Assembly: GCA_028551475.1 (NCBI GenBank)
Contig: CM052354.1
Location: 1,967,391 to 2,031,390, forward strand
Reading direction: 5' to 3'
Source of the DNA: Casuarina equisetifolia
Lineage: Eukaryota > Streptophyta > Magnoliopsida > Fagales > Casuarinaceae
Length of the DNA: 64,000 bases
In this document: in pieces, positions 1 through 10,739 of the stretch
Numbering within the stretch: position 1 is the stretch's first letter
Layout: every line of letters begins with the position of its first letter
Position numbers and translations under genes: made by a program
The notes under the pieces: generated by a model
Database searches by the model: none
What the model saw: only the letters and a program-made list of their open reading frames with translations
What the model was told of the DNA's origin: nothing

Positions 1-900
1 AAGAGAAGAGAAGAGGCAAAAGAAAAGGAGAGGAGGAAATTGAGCATAACTCAAGAGAGAGGCCAAGAATTCAAGGTTTTCTTGAATAGAAGACAAAAAG
101 GGTGACAGACTTCTTGTTCTTGAATTCAAGATGTTTTCTTTATTCCCTATTATTATTCTTCCTCATTATTTCTTTATGTTTTAGTTTATTTTTGTTAGAG
201 CTACGATGTAACCTAATTATAATGGTATGAATCTTATGATTATTATGTTCTGCAAGATATTTTGTTTATGTGAAGTTGCATATTACTGTGTTTAATGCTT
301 TTAAGTGATTAGCTACCACTTGAATGATATGATTTGCATGTTTGAGACCGACATGAGATGATATGCAGTTGCTTCTTGTAATGTGTAGCCATAAATTAAA
401 TATGGATAGACATATACCATATTATTTGTGTGGCTTTTGGTGTAAACTGGGAAGATTCACAGATCCTAATGCATTTGGTTTGTTTCAATTCACATATAGA
501 GATATAGTGAATTAATAAACTAAGTAGGTTTAATATACCTAGACATAGGATAGTAAATAAATTAGGAAGTTCCGCCATCACATAGATATTATCCCTCTTA
601 CAAGCATAAATAATCAATATTAATACAAAGTAATTATGGTGAAATCATATGCTCTAACATATTTGTTGTATTTAGTTTTCTTAAATTTAGTTAGTTAATA
701 TATCATCTATCAATTTGATTTGCTAGATAAATTCGAGGAGTTATTCACCGTTAGTAATTAATTAGTCTAGTAATCACCAATCTCTGTGGGACGATATCTT
801 TCTTATCATTATATTACTTGTTCGACATGTTCACTTGCATTTAGATTTCACCGAATAACTTACAATGTGAAAGTACTTCGATAATTGTTTAATATGAGCA
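1..900. other. AT-rich intergenic DNA
   Basis: No gene-like reading frame is recognised here. The first 60 bases are purine-rich (GAGA-type), and the rest is AT-rich single-copy-looking sequence. Short open frames in this stretch have no recognisable protein features. Confidence 0.5.
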
Positions 901-929
901 ATTTACTTCAATTATTTTTGTTGAGGCTT

Positions 930-2210
930 AAAAAGTTAAAGTGATTTGGTGATTGGTGAGTTTGAATGATTTTCTCAAGTCTACCACTTAGAAGATTTTA
1001 ACAACAAAATTGGTTGGATGATTGGTGAATGAGGACAATTTTCTAATGTTTATCATCACAAATACTTACAAAGTGGAAGTCCTCAAGTGATTGAGGAATG
1101 TGAATAATGTTTTGAAACTTATGCCTAGGAAGACATACAATGTGAAAATAATTAGATGATTGGTGTGAAAGAGAAATTTTCTTCAATCTATCACTACCAA
1201 GACTTATAAGGTGAAGTGGTTAGGTGGTTAGGTAGTGGGTGAATGTGAATGATTTTTTCAAATCATAACGAAGACTTAAAAAGTGAAATTGGTTAGACAA
1301 TTTTCCAAAGTTTATCATTATAAAGACTTAGAAAGTGAAAGTACAAGTGATTGGGGAATGTGAATAACTTTTTAAATTTTACCCTAGGAAGACATACAAT
1401 GTGAAACTGCTTAGATGATTGGTGTAGATGAGCAATTTTCTTCCATCTATCACTACCAAGACTTATAGGGTGAAAATGGTTAGGTGGTGGGTGAGTGTGA
1501 ATGATTTTTCCAAATCTCATAAAGAAGACTTAAAAAGTGAAAGTGGTTAGACAATTTTCCAAAGTTTATCATTATAAAGACTTACAAAGTGAAAGTGCAA
1601 GTGATTAGGGAATGTGAATAACTTTTTGAAGTTTACCCTAGGAAGACATACAATGTGAAAACACTTAGATGATTGGTGTAGATGAGCAATTTTCTTCAAT
1701 CTATCACTACCAAGACTTATAAGGTGAAAGTGGTGGGTGGGTAAGTGTGAATGATTTTGTCAAGTCCAACAAAGAAAACTTAAAAAGAGAAAGTGGTTAG
1801 ACAATTTTCCAAAGTTTATCATCATAAATACTTAGAAAGTGAAAGTGCAAGTGATTGGAGAATGTGAATAAGTTTTTAAAGTTTACTGCTAGCAACACGT
1901 ACAATGTGAAAACACTTGGATGATTGGTGTAGAAGAGCAATTTTCTTCAATCTATCACTACAAAAACTTATAGAGTGTGAATTTTTTTTGTCAAGTCCCA
2001 CAAAGAAAACTTAAAAAGTGAAAGTAATTAAATGATATTCTAAAGTTTATCATTATAAAGACTTATAAAGTAAAAGTGCTAGTAATTGGGAAATGTAAAT
2101 AACTTTTTGAAGTCTATCCCTAGGAAATCTTACAGTGTAAAAACACTCATATGATTGGTTAATATAAGCAATTTCTTTAGCCTATCACTACCAAGCTTTT
2201 ATGGTATACT
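930..2210. repeat. Degenerate tandem repeat with higher-order period of about 250 bp (block 1)
   Basis: A sub-unit of about 62-66 bases recurs, each starting near an 'AAGACTTAnAAAGTGAAAGT'-like core and running through a 'gaTGATTGGTGAATGTGAAT'-like phrase. Four sub-units make a higher-order unit. The same sub-unit type (core followed by 'GGTTAGACAATTTTCC') starts at 1270, 1524, 1774 and 2005, so spacings are 254, 250 and 231 bases. Copies are diverged by substitutions and small indels. I see no coding function. Confidence 0.85.
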
Positions 2211-3410
2211 TGTTACCTTGCAAGTATGGCTTTTAACTTGTGGCATTATACACAAGTGACACAATTTCCTTAAACCACCAAATCCAAAGTAGCTAGAAAA
2301 CAAATGAGGATATGCATGGGAAAGTAAGAAAAAAAAATTGAAAGAAATTAATAACTTTATAAATTTTAAAGATTCTTAAAGAAAAGACTATCTTGATTGG
2401 AAGTGTAGAAACTTAATGGACATTCTTAGGCTCTCTCCCTTTTTTAGCTCTCCTTTTCTTTCTTGATGATCAATGCTCAAATTATATTTATAAAGGTTTT
2501 TAAATTTATATCTATTGAGGAATATATTTGATATTAGAATAATTTAAATAATTTAAATAATTTTTAAATGTAACTTTACGTCTTAAATTTATGAATAGCT
2601 GGTAGATTAGTTTTTGAGCATTCCTATATAATACTTCTGTTTAAGATAATTTGCTTCAAATCCCATTTCAACTAAAACCCTATTGGTGTTTTGAATATTG
2701 AGAAATATAGGTAAACAAAAATTAGGTAATATTTATAAACAAATTTATCTTCTAATTTATAATTTAATTTTTTATTGAACTTTTCACTATCTTAAAATAT
2801 CCAATAAGGTAGTCTATGATGGGAGCTTGTGGAATACCCTTGGTGTATTTTTTAGTAGCGTCCAATGGTGAAACTTCATCTTCAATATTTGGTTGCGAGG
2901 AAACATTGGAGCATGACCATTGCAAAATAAGTCATTGTTGTAATTTATTTCTTCTTTTCTATTTTCAAGTTTCTAAATTATGGTTTTGGTTCATGGACTT
3001 AAGTATGCATAAATCCAAGGAAGTCAATCTTCCAACAGGTGGTAAAAAATGCCTAAGGGTATGGACTTTTCCCCTAGACATTTGGGTGGAAGAGATTTTC
3101 AAAGACTGAAATACTTTTGTTTTTCCCTTTAATTAGTGTTAGCTTTTTTTTTAACATGTAATTTCTGAGGCTCTAGTCTCCTATGGTGATAGTTGTCAAT
3201 TATAATTCCAGCAAATTCATAACAATTTATATCAACCTGCAAAACTACAAGACATGTAATTACAATTGAATTTTCCATTGAGGTTAGAGAAGATTAATCT
3301 TGCATTTTGTCCCACCTCTAGACCATTGCCTCAAGGTGTAAGCCTAAAGCGAGAGTAAACCAATAAGGAAGACTAGAAATGTTATTTTTTTTGTTGTTAA
3401 AATTGTGGAA
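2211..3410. other. Intergenic DNA between repeat blocks
   Basis: AT-rich sequence without a recognised gene. A 97-codon open frame at 2816-3109 (+) has no domain or motif I recognise, lies in AT-rich DNA and is probably chance. Confidence 0.5.
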
Positions 3411-4545
3411 TGTGATCAATTTTTTGAAGTCAATCTCTTCAAAAACTAATAGGTGAAACTATGTGGACAATTGAAGAATATAAATATTTGTTAGATGAAG
3501 ACATGAAAAGTGAAAGTACTTCGGTGATTGGTGAATGAGGATAGTTTTTCAAAGTTTATCATTATAAAGACGTATAAAGTGAAAGTACTTAGGTGATTTG
3601 GCAAAGTGAATAACTTTTGAAGTCTACTGCTAAAAAGACTTGCAATGTGAAAATACTTAGTCTATCATCATCAAGACTTATGAGTGAAAGTACTTATTTG
3701 ATTTGTGAGTGTGAATGAAATTTTTAAGTTTATCACTAAAAAGACTTAAAAAGTAAAAGTGGTTAGATGATTGATGAATAAGGACAATTTTTTTAAGTTT
3801 ATAATTATGAAGATTTACAAACTGGAAGTAGTTAGGTGATTGGAGAATGTGAATAACTTTTTGAAGTCTACCCCTCTAAAGACTAGCAATGTGAAAATAC
3901 TTAGATGATTGGTCAATATGAGAAATTTCCTTTAGTTTATCACTTTCAAGACTTATAAAATCAAAGTGCTTAGGTGATTTGTGGGTGTGAATGATTTTCT
4001 CAAGTCTACCACTAAGAAGACTAAAGAAGTGAAAGTGGTTAGATGATTAATAAATGAGGACAACTTTCTAAAGTTTATCATTACGAAGATTTACAAAGTA
4101 GAAGTACATGGGTGATTGTAGAATGTGAATAACGTTTTGAAGTCTACTTCTACAAAGACTTGCAATGTGAAAATATTTAGATAATTAGTGAATATGAGCA
4201 ATTTCCTTTGGTCTATCACTATCAAGACTTAAAGAATGAAAGCACTTAGGTGATTTATGGGTGTAAATGATTTTCTCTGGTCTACCACTAAGAAGACTTA
4301 AAAAGTGAAAGTGGTTGGATGCTTGATGAAAAAGAACAATTTTCTATAGTTTATCATTATGAAAACTTACAAAGTGGAAGTGCATGGGTGAGAAGGGAAT
4401 ATGGAGACTTACAATGTGAAAATACTAGAATGATTGGTAAATATGAGAAATATGCTATAGTCTATCACTACCAAGACTTATAAAGGGAAATAAGTTAGGT
4501 GATTAATGAATGTGAATAAATTTCTCAAGTCTACCACTATGAAAA

Positions 4546-4907
4546 CTTAGTATTAGAAACTGAAAGGCCCATCTAAAACACAGAACTGTGCAATAGTGGG
4601 TTGCTAGCGGAAGCTTATAAGACCAGGCTCTCCTGTCGCCTTACCCAATGTGGGACTGGATATTTTAATCCTCCAACACTCCCCCGCAGTCTCACGTTGG
4701 GCACGGTGAGAGGTGGGACCAGTCTAGAGGGACCACACCAAGGTAGGTAGGACACAGGGCCGGCTCCGATATCATATTAGAAACTAAAAGGCCTATCTAA
4801 AACACAAAACTGTGCAATAGTGGGTTGCTAGCGGAAGCTTATAAGGTCAGGCTCTCCTGTCGCCTTACCCAGTGTGGGACTGGATATTTTAATCCTCCAA
4901 CACTTAG
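4546..4907 (-). mobile_element. TRIM retrotransposon (352 bp, two 128-bp LTRs, 5-bp TSD)
   Basis: The left terminal repeat is 4551-4678 and the right is 4775-4902, each 128 bases, aligned without gaps and differing at six positions, all transitions. The 96-base interior has, on the minus strand, a primer-binding site directly beside the LTR (4762-4774) that matches the initiator-Met tRNA type TGGTATCAGAGCC at all but two positions. A purine-rich tract lies beside the other LTR (4679-4693). On the minus strand each LTR starts TGTTGGAGG. The flanks CTTAG (4546-4550 and 4903-4907) are a perfect 5-base target duplication. There is no coding capacity, so it is non-autonomous. About 4.7% LTR divergence suggests moderate age. 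Confidence 0.9.
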
Positions 4908-5001
4908 AAAGTGAAAATAGTTGGACAATTGATGCTTAAGGATGGTTTTCTTAAGTTTATCAATATGAAAACTTATAAAAGTGGAAGTGCTTGGAAGAGC
5001 T

Positions 5002-5310
5002 AAAAGGCCCAAATGCTCAACCTAAAAGTTCATTCAAGGGTTAAATATTCTTTTTATTTTTTTAGGCTTTATCTTAAGGATCTAATTTTTCGATGGGAGA
5101 CTTTTGCGCTACACACTCTCCCACATATCAAGAATTATTTGGTTCAAGTTTATATATAGTGAAATAGATTTAACCTAAAATTTAGTACCAATTTAAAAGG
5201 CTCAAAGGCGTAACTTAAAAGCTAGCTTAAAGAGTCAAAGGACCATTTTTATTTTAAACTTTGCTTCAAGGATCTAATTTTTCAATGTTAGACTTTCATC
5301 CTATACACAA
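5002..5310 (-). mobile_element. Decayed TRIM-like element
   Basis: Two imperfect direct copies of about 110-115 bases (about 5002-5116 and 5196-5310) share phrases such as AAGGATCTAATTTTTC and end near CTACACAC/CTATACAC. On the minus strand, a tract starting TTGGTACTAAA lies beside the right copy (a degraded initiator-Met primer site) and a GGGAGAG purine tract lies beside the left copy. The architecture matches the intact TRIM at 4551-4902 but the LTR sequence is a different family and far more diverged. I could not define target duplications. Confidence 0.6.
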
Positions 5311-6070
5311 ATAGATTGAGGAATGTGAATGATTTTTGCAAGTATACCCTAGGAAGACTTGCAATGTGGAAATATTAAGATGATTGGTGAATTTAAGTGA
5401 TTTCCTTTAGTCTATCATTGTTAGGACTTATATGGTGAAAGTACTTGGGTGATCAGGGAGTGTGAATGATTTTCTAAAGTTCTTTACTAAAAAGACTTAA
5501 AAAGTGAAAGCGGTTAAATAATTGATGAATAAGGATGATTTTCTAAAGTTTACCATTTTGAAGACTTACAAAGTGGAAGTACTTGGATGATTGGGAATGT
5601 GAATAATTTTTTGAAAACATACAATGTGAAAATACTAGGATGATTGGTGAATCTAACTAGTTTTCTTCAATATATCACTACTAATGGTTGTAGTGAAAAT
5701 ACATATATGATTGATGAGTGTTACTAACTAGTTTTCTTCAATATATCATTACTTATATGATTGATGAGCAATTTTCTTTAGTTTATCCCTATAAAGATTT
5801 ATAAAGCAATTCTCTAAATGATTCCTCAATCACCTAATATTTTCTCATAAGACTTATAAACTCACAAAGCTCGAGTCTTATGTTCACTTGCAAATGCAGA
5901 AGAATGTGGTTGTCTAAGTTGACTTCTCTAGTGGTTCTTACAAAGTGAAAGTACTTGGGTGATTGAGGAATATAAATAATTTTTTGAAAACTTGCAAAGT
6001 GAAAATACTAGGATGATTGGTGAATATAAGCAATTTTCTTCAATCTATTACTACCAAAACTTATAGTGTG

Positions 6071-7240
6071 AAAGCACTTCTAGTCTAAATGACTTCCAAT
6101 GTTATAGCCAATTCCATGTGATAGTCAATTCCAAAAGTGAAGATCTAAATTTCTAGTGCACTTATGAATGAAACAACACAAAGGAACAAGTAAAAAAAGA
6201 CAAACTTTAAAAGGACTGAACAAACTGATTTCTCTTTGAGTAAGGTGTACACATAACTTTTTTTTATCTTTCTTTTTTGTTTTCTTGGAAGTACAAACTC
6301 AAAAGGTTCCTTGAAAGGTTTGTGATCTCAAGTCTTGGAATTTAAATAAAGTTCACGTATCGGTTCAAGATAAAAACAAAACACCAATCCATTGTCAAGT
6401 TAATAAAAAGATCCCCCTTGTCAGGAGGTTTTAAACCCATTGGGGTTCCTCGATATGGTAAAATATGAAAGGTCAATGATTGAGGAGAAAAATCCGCTTC
6501 TTGAACCCATAAACTCATAACAAAATAGCAAGAAGACTTAAATGAGGAAAACAGAAATTTTACAACTATAATAATCATTCCCTTCTTCTTTACCCCATTG
6601 TAAGGAGTACCACATTAGGGAACAAGTAAAAAGGGATGATCCGTTGCAAATGCAAAAAGATTGAACAAATTGGTTTCTCTTTGACTAAGGCATACGCGTA
6701 ACCTTTTTCTTTTTCTTTCTTCACCAAGCCTCCACCCACCACCCACCACCACCCCACCATGATCTCAAGTCATGGAATTCAATCAAAGTTCACTTGTCAG
6801 ATCACAATCAAAATTATAATTTTCCTTCTAAAATAAGATGCAAAAGATTTCATATAAAAAAGTAATGAAAATTGTTACATGCAGAATATCCGTGGTAATA
6901 ATTCAGTTACAAGTCCCGTAATTGGTTGCATCTTTTATGTATCAAACTTGTTAGATCTTACATGTTATCCACCAATTTCCATTCAAAGACCACTGCTCTC
7001 TTTAGACCATAAGATAGCTAAAATGATACAAATAAGTGCAATGTTGTAACTAAAAAAAAAAAAAGACAAAGTTGTTGGGTATAAATAAATGTTGCAGAAA
7101 AAAAAATAAGGATAATCAACTACTAACAAAGTGAGCACCTTATTCTTTTTCATCTAACTTTTTTATGTCGGTTTAACTTTCCAAGGCTACTTTTGCTTTT
7201 GCATATTGCAACATCAATTTGACCAAAAGATGGGGGAAAA
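6071..7240. other. Intergenic DNA upstream of receptor kinase
   Basis: AT-rich sequence. Two stretches (about 6180-6290 and 6620-6780) resemble each other, sharing 'ggaacaagtaaaaa', 'ctttgactaagg' and 'gatctcaagtc' phrases, so a local duplication is present. No gene was recognised. Confidence 0.5.
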
Positions 7241-7248
7241 GAACTAGT

Positions 7249-7258
7249 TATAAATAAA
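7249..7258 (+). promoter_or_regulatory. TATA-box candidate for the receptor kinase
   Basis: TATAAATAAA lies 36 bases before the ATG at 7294. The spacing leaves a very short leader, so transcription may instead start from another site; a second TATATAAA-like run lies closer still, near 7279. Confidence 0.4.
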
Positions 7259-7293
7259 GCATGTTGCTATTAGATGTTATATAAACTAAAACA

Positions 7294-10200
7294 ATGGGTT
7301 CATCAACTTTTAAGAAACTACACAACCATGTTTCCTTTGTCTTGCTTATTCTACTCCTTTCAATTTCAAGCATTAATTTTGTACTTACATCTCTAGTACA
7401 AGCTAATGCCCTTTTCAAAGGGAAATACAACCTTCAAAAGAAAGCTCAATCTCATCTACCTTCACCCACATCCCTTCATGTTGCTCCTATCAATTCTCTA
7501 GGTAGTTTAGTACTAAGAACAAGCCCATGCACTTCGTTTGGTATTTCTTGCAATGCTGCTGGAAGTGTCACTAGAATGAACCTCACCAATTCTAATTTAC
7601 GAGGTACACTTTATGATCTCTCTTTTTCATTTTTCCTTAACCTTACTTATATTGATCTCAGTAAAAATGCTCTCTTTGGTCCCATTCCACCTGAGATTAG
7701 TTACTTATCTAAACTTAGTTTCCTTGATTTGTCACATAATCAATTATTCGGGAAAATCCCATCTGAGATTGGTCTTTTAGCTTCTCTTGAGATCCTTAAC
7801 CTTTATCAAAACCATTTAAACTTTCTTCCTACTGAAATAGGAAATTTGACGTCCCTTTTGAAATTAAGGCTTCAAAGAAATCATTTTTGTGGCTCAATTC
7901 CAACAACATTAGGTAAACTAGGATATCTTACTACTCTTAATTTGTACAATAGCAACATTTCTGGCTCCATTCCTAACAATATAGGAAACTTGACGAATCT
8001 TAGATTTCTAGACTTAAGCCAAAACACAATTCATGGTTCTATTCCAACTTCATTTGTAAACTTGAGCAAATTGAAAGCCTTACATTTATGGGGCAATAAC
8101 CTTTTTGGCTCCATTCCTAAAGACATAGGAAAGTTGAAAAATCTTGAGAATTTAAGTTTGAGCCAAAACCAACTTGTTGGTTCCATTCCCACTTCATTTG
8201 CTTATTTGACCAAATTGGAACTCTTATCTCTTCTAGGCAATGAACTTTTTGGCTCCATTCCTAAAGAGATAGGATACTTGAAAAATCTTAAAAATCTAGA
8301 ATTGAGCCAAAACCAACTTTATAGTTCTATTCCAACTTCATTTGCTAATTTAAGCAAATTAGAAGTCCTTTGTATTTAAGACAATAACATTTTTGGCTCC
8401 ATCCCTAAAGAGATAGGAAATTTAAAAAATCTTAAAGATCTAGAGCTGAGCCAAAACTAACTTCATTGTTCTATTCCACCTTCATTGGCTAATTTAAGCA
8501 AATTAGAAACCTTAATGCTTCAGAGCAACAATCTTTATGGCTCAGTTCCTAAAGAGATAGGAAACTTGAGCAAATTGGAAGTGTTAGAACTTTGGGAGAA
8601 CCAATTATCTGGTCCCATTTTACAAGAAATCAAAGATAGCTTGAAGTTGGTTAACCTTGATTTGAGCACAAACCACTTTACTGGTCATTTGCCAAAAAAT
8701 ATTTGTTATGGTGGATTACTTCAATATTTTATACTATTCAACAACCATTTTATTGGCAAGATCCCTAATGACTTAAAAAATTGTACAAGCCTAATCAGAG
8801 TTAGGTTGGAAAACAATCAGCTTAGTGGAGATATATCTAAAGATTTTGGTATCTATCCAAACTTAAGATATATGGATCTAAGTCAAAATAGGTTTTATGG
8901 AAACATATCAAGTAACTGGGCACAATGTCAACAACTAGGAGCCCTAAAAATGAGTGCAAACAATATAGCCGGTAATATACCACCTGAGATTGGAAATGTA
9001 ACTGAAATACATGTGCTTGATCTTTCTCTAAATGGAATAGTTGGCATGATTCCAAAAGAACTCAGTAGGTTGAATTTGTTAGAAAAGTTGATATTGAATG
9101 GCAATCAACTTTTTGGTGCTATTCCTTTGGAATTTGGATCATTGACTAATCTTGAGTATCTTGATTTATCCTTAAACAAGTTAAACAAGTCAATTCCAAG
9201 TAATTTAGGGAACTTGTTAAAATTAAATTACTTGAATTTAAGTTGCAACAACTTTAGTAAAGGGATTCCAATTCAACTTGCAAATTTGTTCCATCTTTCT
9301 GAATTAGACTTAAGCTTTAACTCCATAAATGGAGAAATACCTTCAAGTATTGGCAAAATGCAAAGCTTGGAAAAGTTGAATCTTTCCCATAATTATCTTT
9401 TTGGTTTCATTCCAAAAGCATTTGAAGAAATGCATGGCTTGATGTACGTAGACATATCCTACAATGAGTTGCAAGGTCCTATTCCCAATAGCATAGCATT
9501 TCTAAATGCTTCATTTGAATCATTAGAAGGGAATAATGGGTTGTGTGGAAACATTAAAGAATTGCAACCTTGCAATGCTTTTATGATGGACAAACATGTC
9601 AAGAGAAAGGGTTATGGAATAGCATTAGTTATTTTTTTACCCATATTGGGAGCATTCTTGGTTCTATTTGCTTTATTTCAAATTTGTATGATTAAGAATA
9701 GGAGAAAGAAAAATCTAGAATCAAAACAAAATGTAAGGCATGAAGAGATATTTCTTTCAGTGTTGAACTTTGATGGAAGGAAATTGTATGATGAAATTGT
9801 AAAAGCCACTGAGTCTTTTAATGAAAACTATGCCATCGGAGAAGGAGGATATGGAAGAGTTTACAAAGTAGAGCTACCTTCAACTGAGGTAATAGCTGTG
9901 AAGAAACTCCATCCTCAACATGAGAACAAGGAGATATTTGAGAAACAATTCTTAAATGAGATAAGGGCGTTAATGGAGATAAGGCATCGAAACATTGTCA
10001 AACTTTATGGTTTTTGTTTACATGCCAGACATTCATTTTTGGTCTATGAGTATCTTGAAAGGGGAAGCTTGGCTTCAATGTTGATGAATGAAGAACTTGC
10101 TAGAGTGCTTGATTGGAGTAAAAGGCTAAATATTATTAGAGGTATAGCTCGTGCCTTGAGCTACATGCACCATGGTTGCTCACCATCCATTATTCATCGA

Positions 10201-10739
10201 GACATATCAAGTAAAAACATCTTACTAGATTCTAAATATGAGGCTCATCTTTCAAACTTTGGTACAGCTAAACCTTTGAAGGTGGACTCATCTTATTGGT
10301 CTTCTCTTGTAGGCACATATGGATATATAGCACCAGGTGAATATATTTTCTTATTGTCCAATTTTAGATTAACATTTATGCCATACATGTTGATTTTGGT
10401 TTTCTTTTATTTGTCTTTTTATTTTTGCCAGAGCTTGCATATTCAATGAGAGTGACTTCAAAATGTGATGTATATAGCTTTGGTGTATTGGCATTTGAAG
10501 TTATGATAGGAAAACATCCTCATGACTTGATTTCTATACTATCATCTTCATCAATTGAGAGAAATTTTAATTTAAAGGATGTGCTCGACCAACGCCTCCC
10601 ACTTCCAACACATCAAGTTAAAGATGGACTTATAATAATTGCACAACTTGCAACTAATTGCTTGAGTCCTGATCCAAAATCTAGGCCAACGATGCACATG
10701 ATTTCCCAAGTCTTGGAAGCTAAAATTACACATGCCTAA
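7294..10739 (+). pseudogene. MIK2-like LRR receptor-like kinase with two in-frame stops and NFG for DFG
   Basis: Exon 1 is 7294-10336, then a 95-base GT-AG intron (10337-10431), then exon 2 at 10432-10739; the join restores the APE motif of the activation segment. The order is signal peptide (LLILLLSIS run), a degenerate LRR cap, about 24 LRRs of the GxIPxxIGxLxxL type, a membrane segment near 9616-9690, and a kinase domain with GEGGYGRVY and VKK lysine. HRD is present in the catalytic loop (near 10195). The metal-binding DFG reads NFG (Asn codon 10255-10257), which predicts weak or no catalysis. Stops TAA at 8377-8379 and 8458-8460 fall in one LRR, both at positions where neighbouring repeats suggest CAA. 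Family members perceive peptides at the plasma membrane. As read, the product would be a truncated secreted LRR fragment. Alternatives are sequencing error or a nonsense allele. Confidence 0.85.

Larger units (their letters stand above)
3411..6070. repeat. Degenerate tandem repeat (block 2), interrupted by two TRIM elements
   Basis: This is the same family of 60-70 base sub-units as at 930-2210, more diverged. It contains recurring phrases such as 'gacttacaaagtggaagt' and 'gattggtgaatgtgaataa'. The block is split by an intact TRIM at 4551-4902 and a decayed one at about 5002-5310, both of which entered after the array existed because repeat sequence resumes on either side. Confidence 0.8.

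Noticed and set aside
2816..3109. Possible small protein gene (97 codons)
   Set aside because: No domain, no clear promoter, AT-rich context; nothing beyond openness supports it.
4551..4902. Cassandra-type TRIM carrying 5S rRNA promoter sequence
   Set aside because: The LTRs are only 128 bases and I see no 5S-like internal promoter in them.
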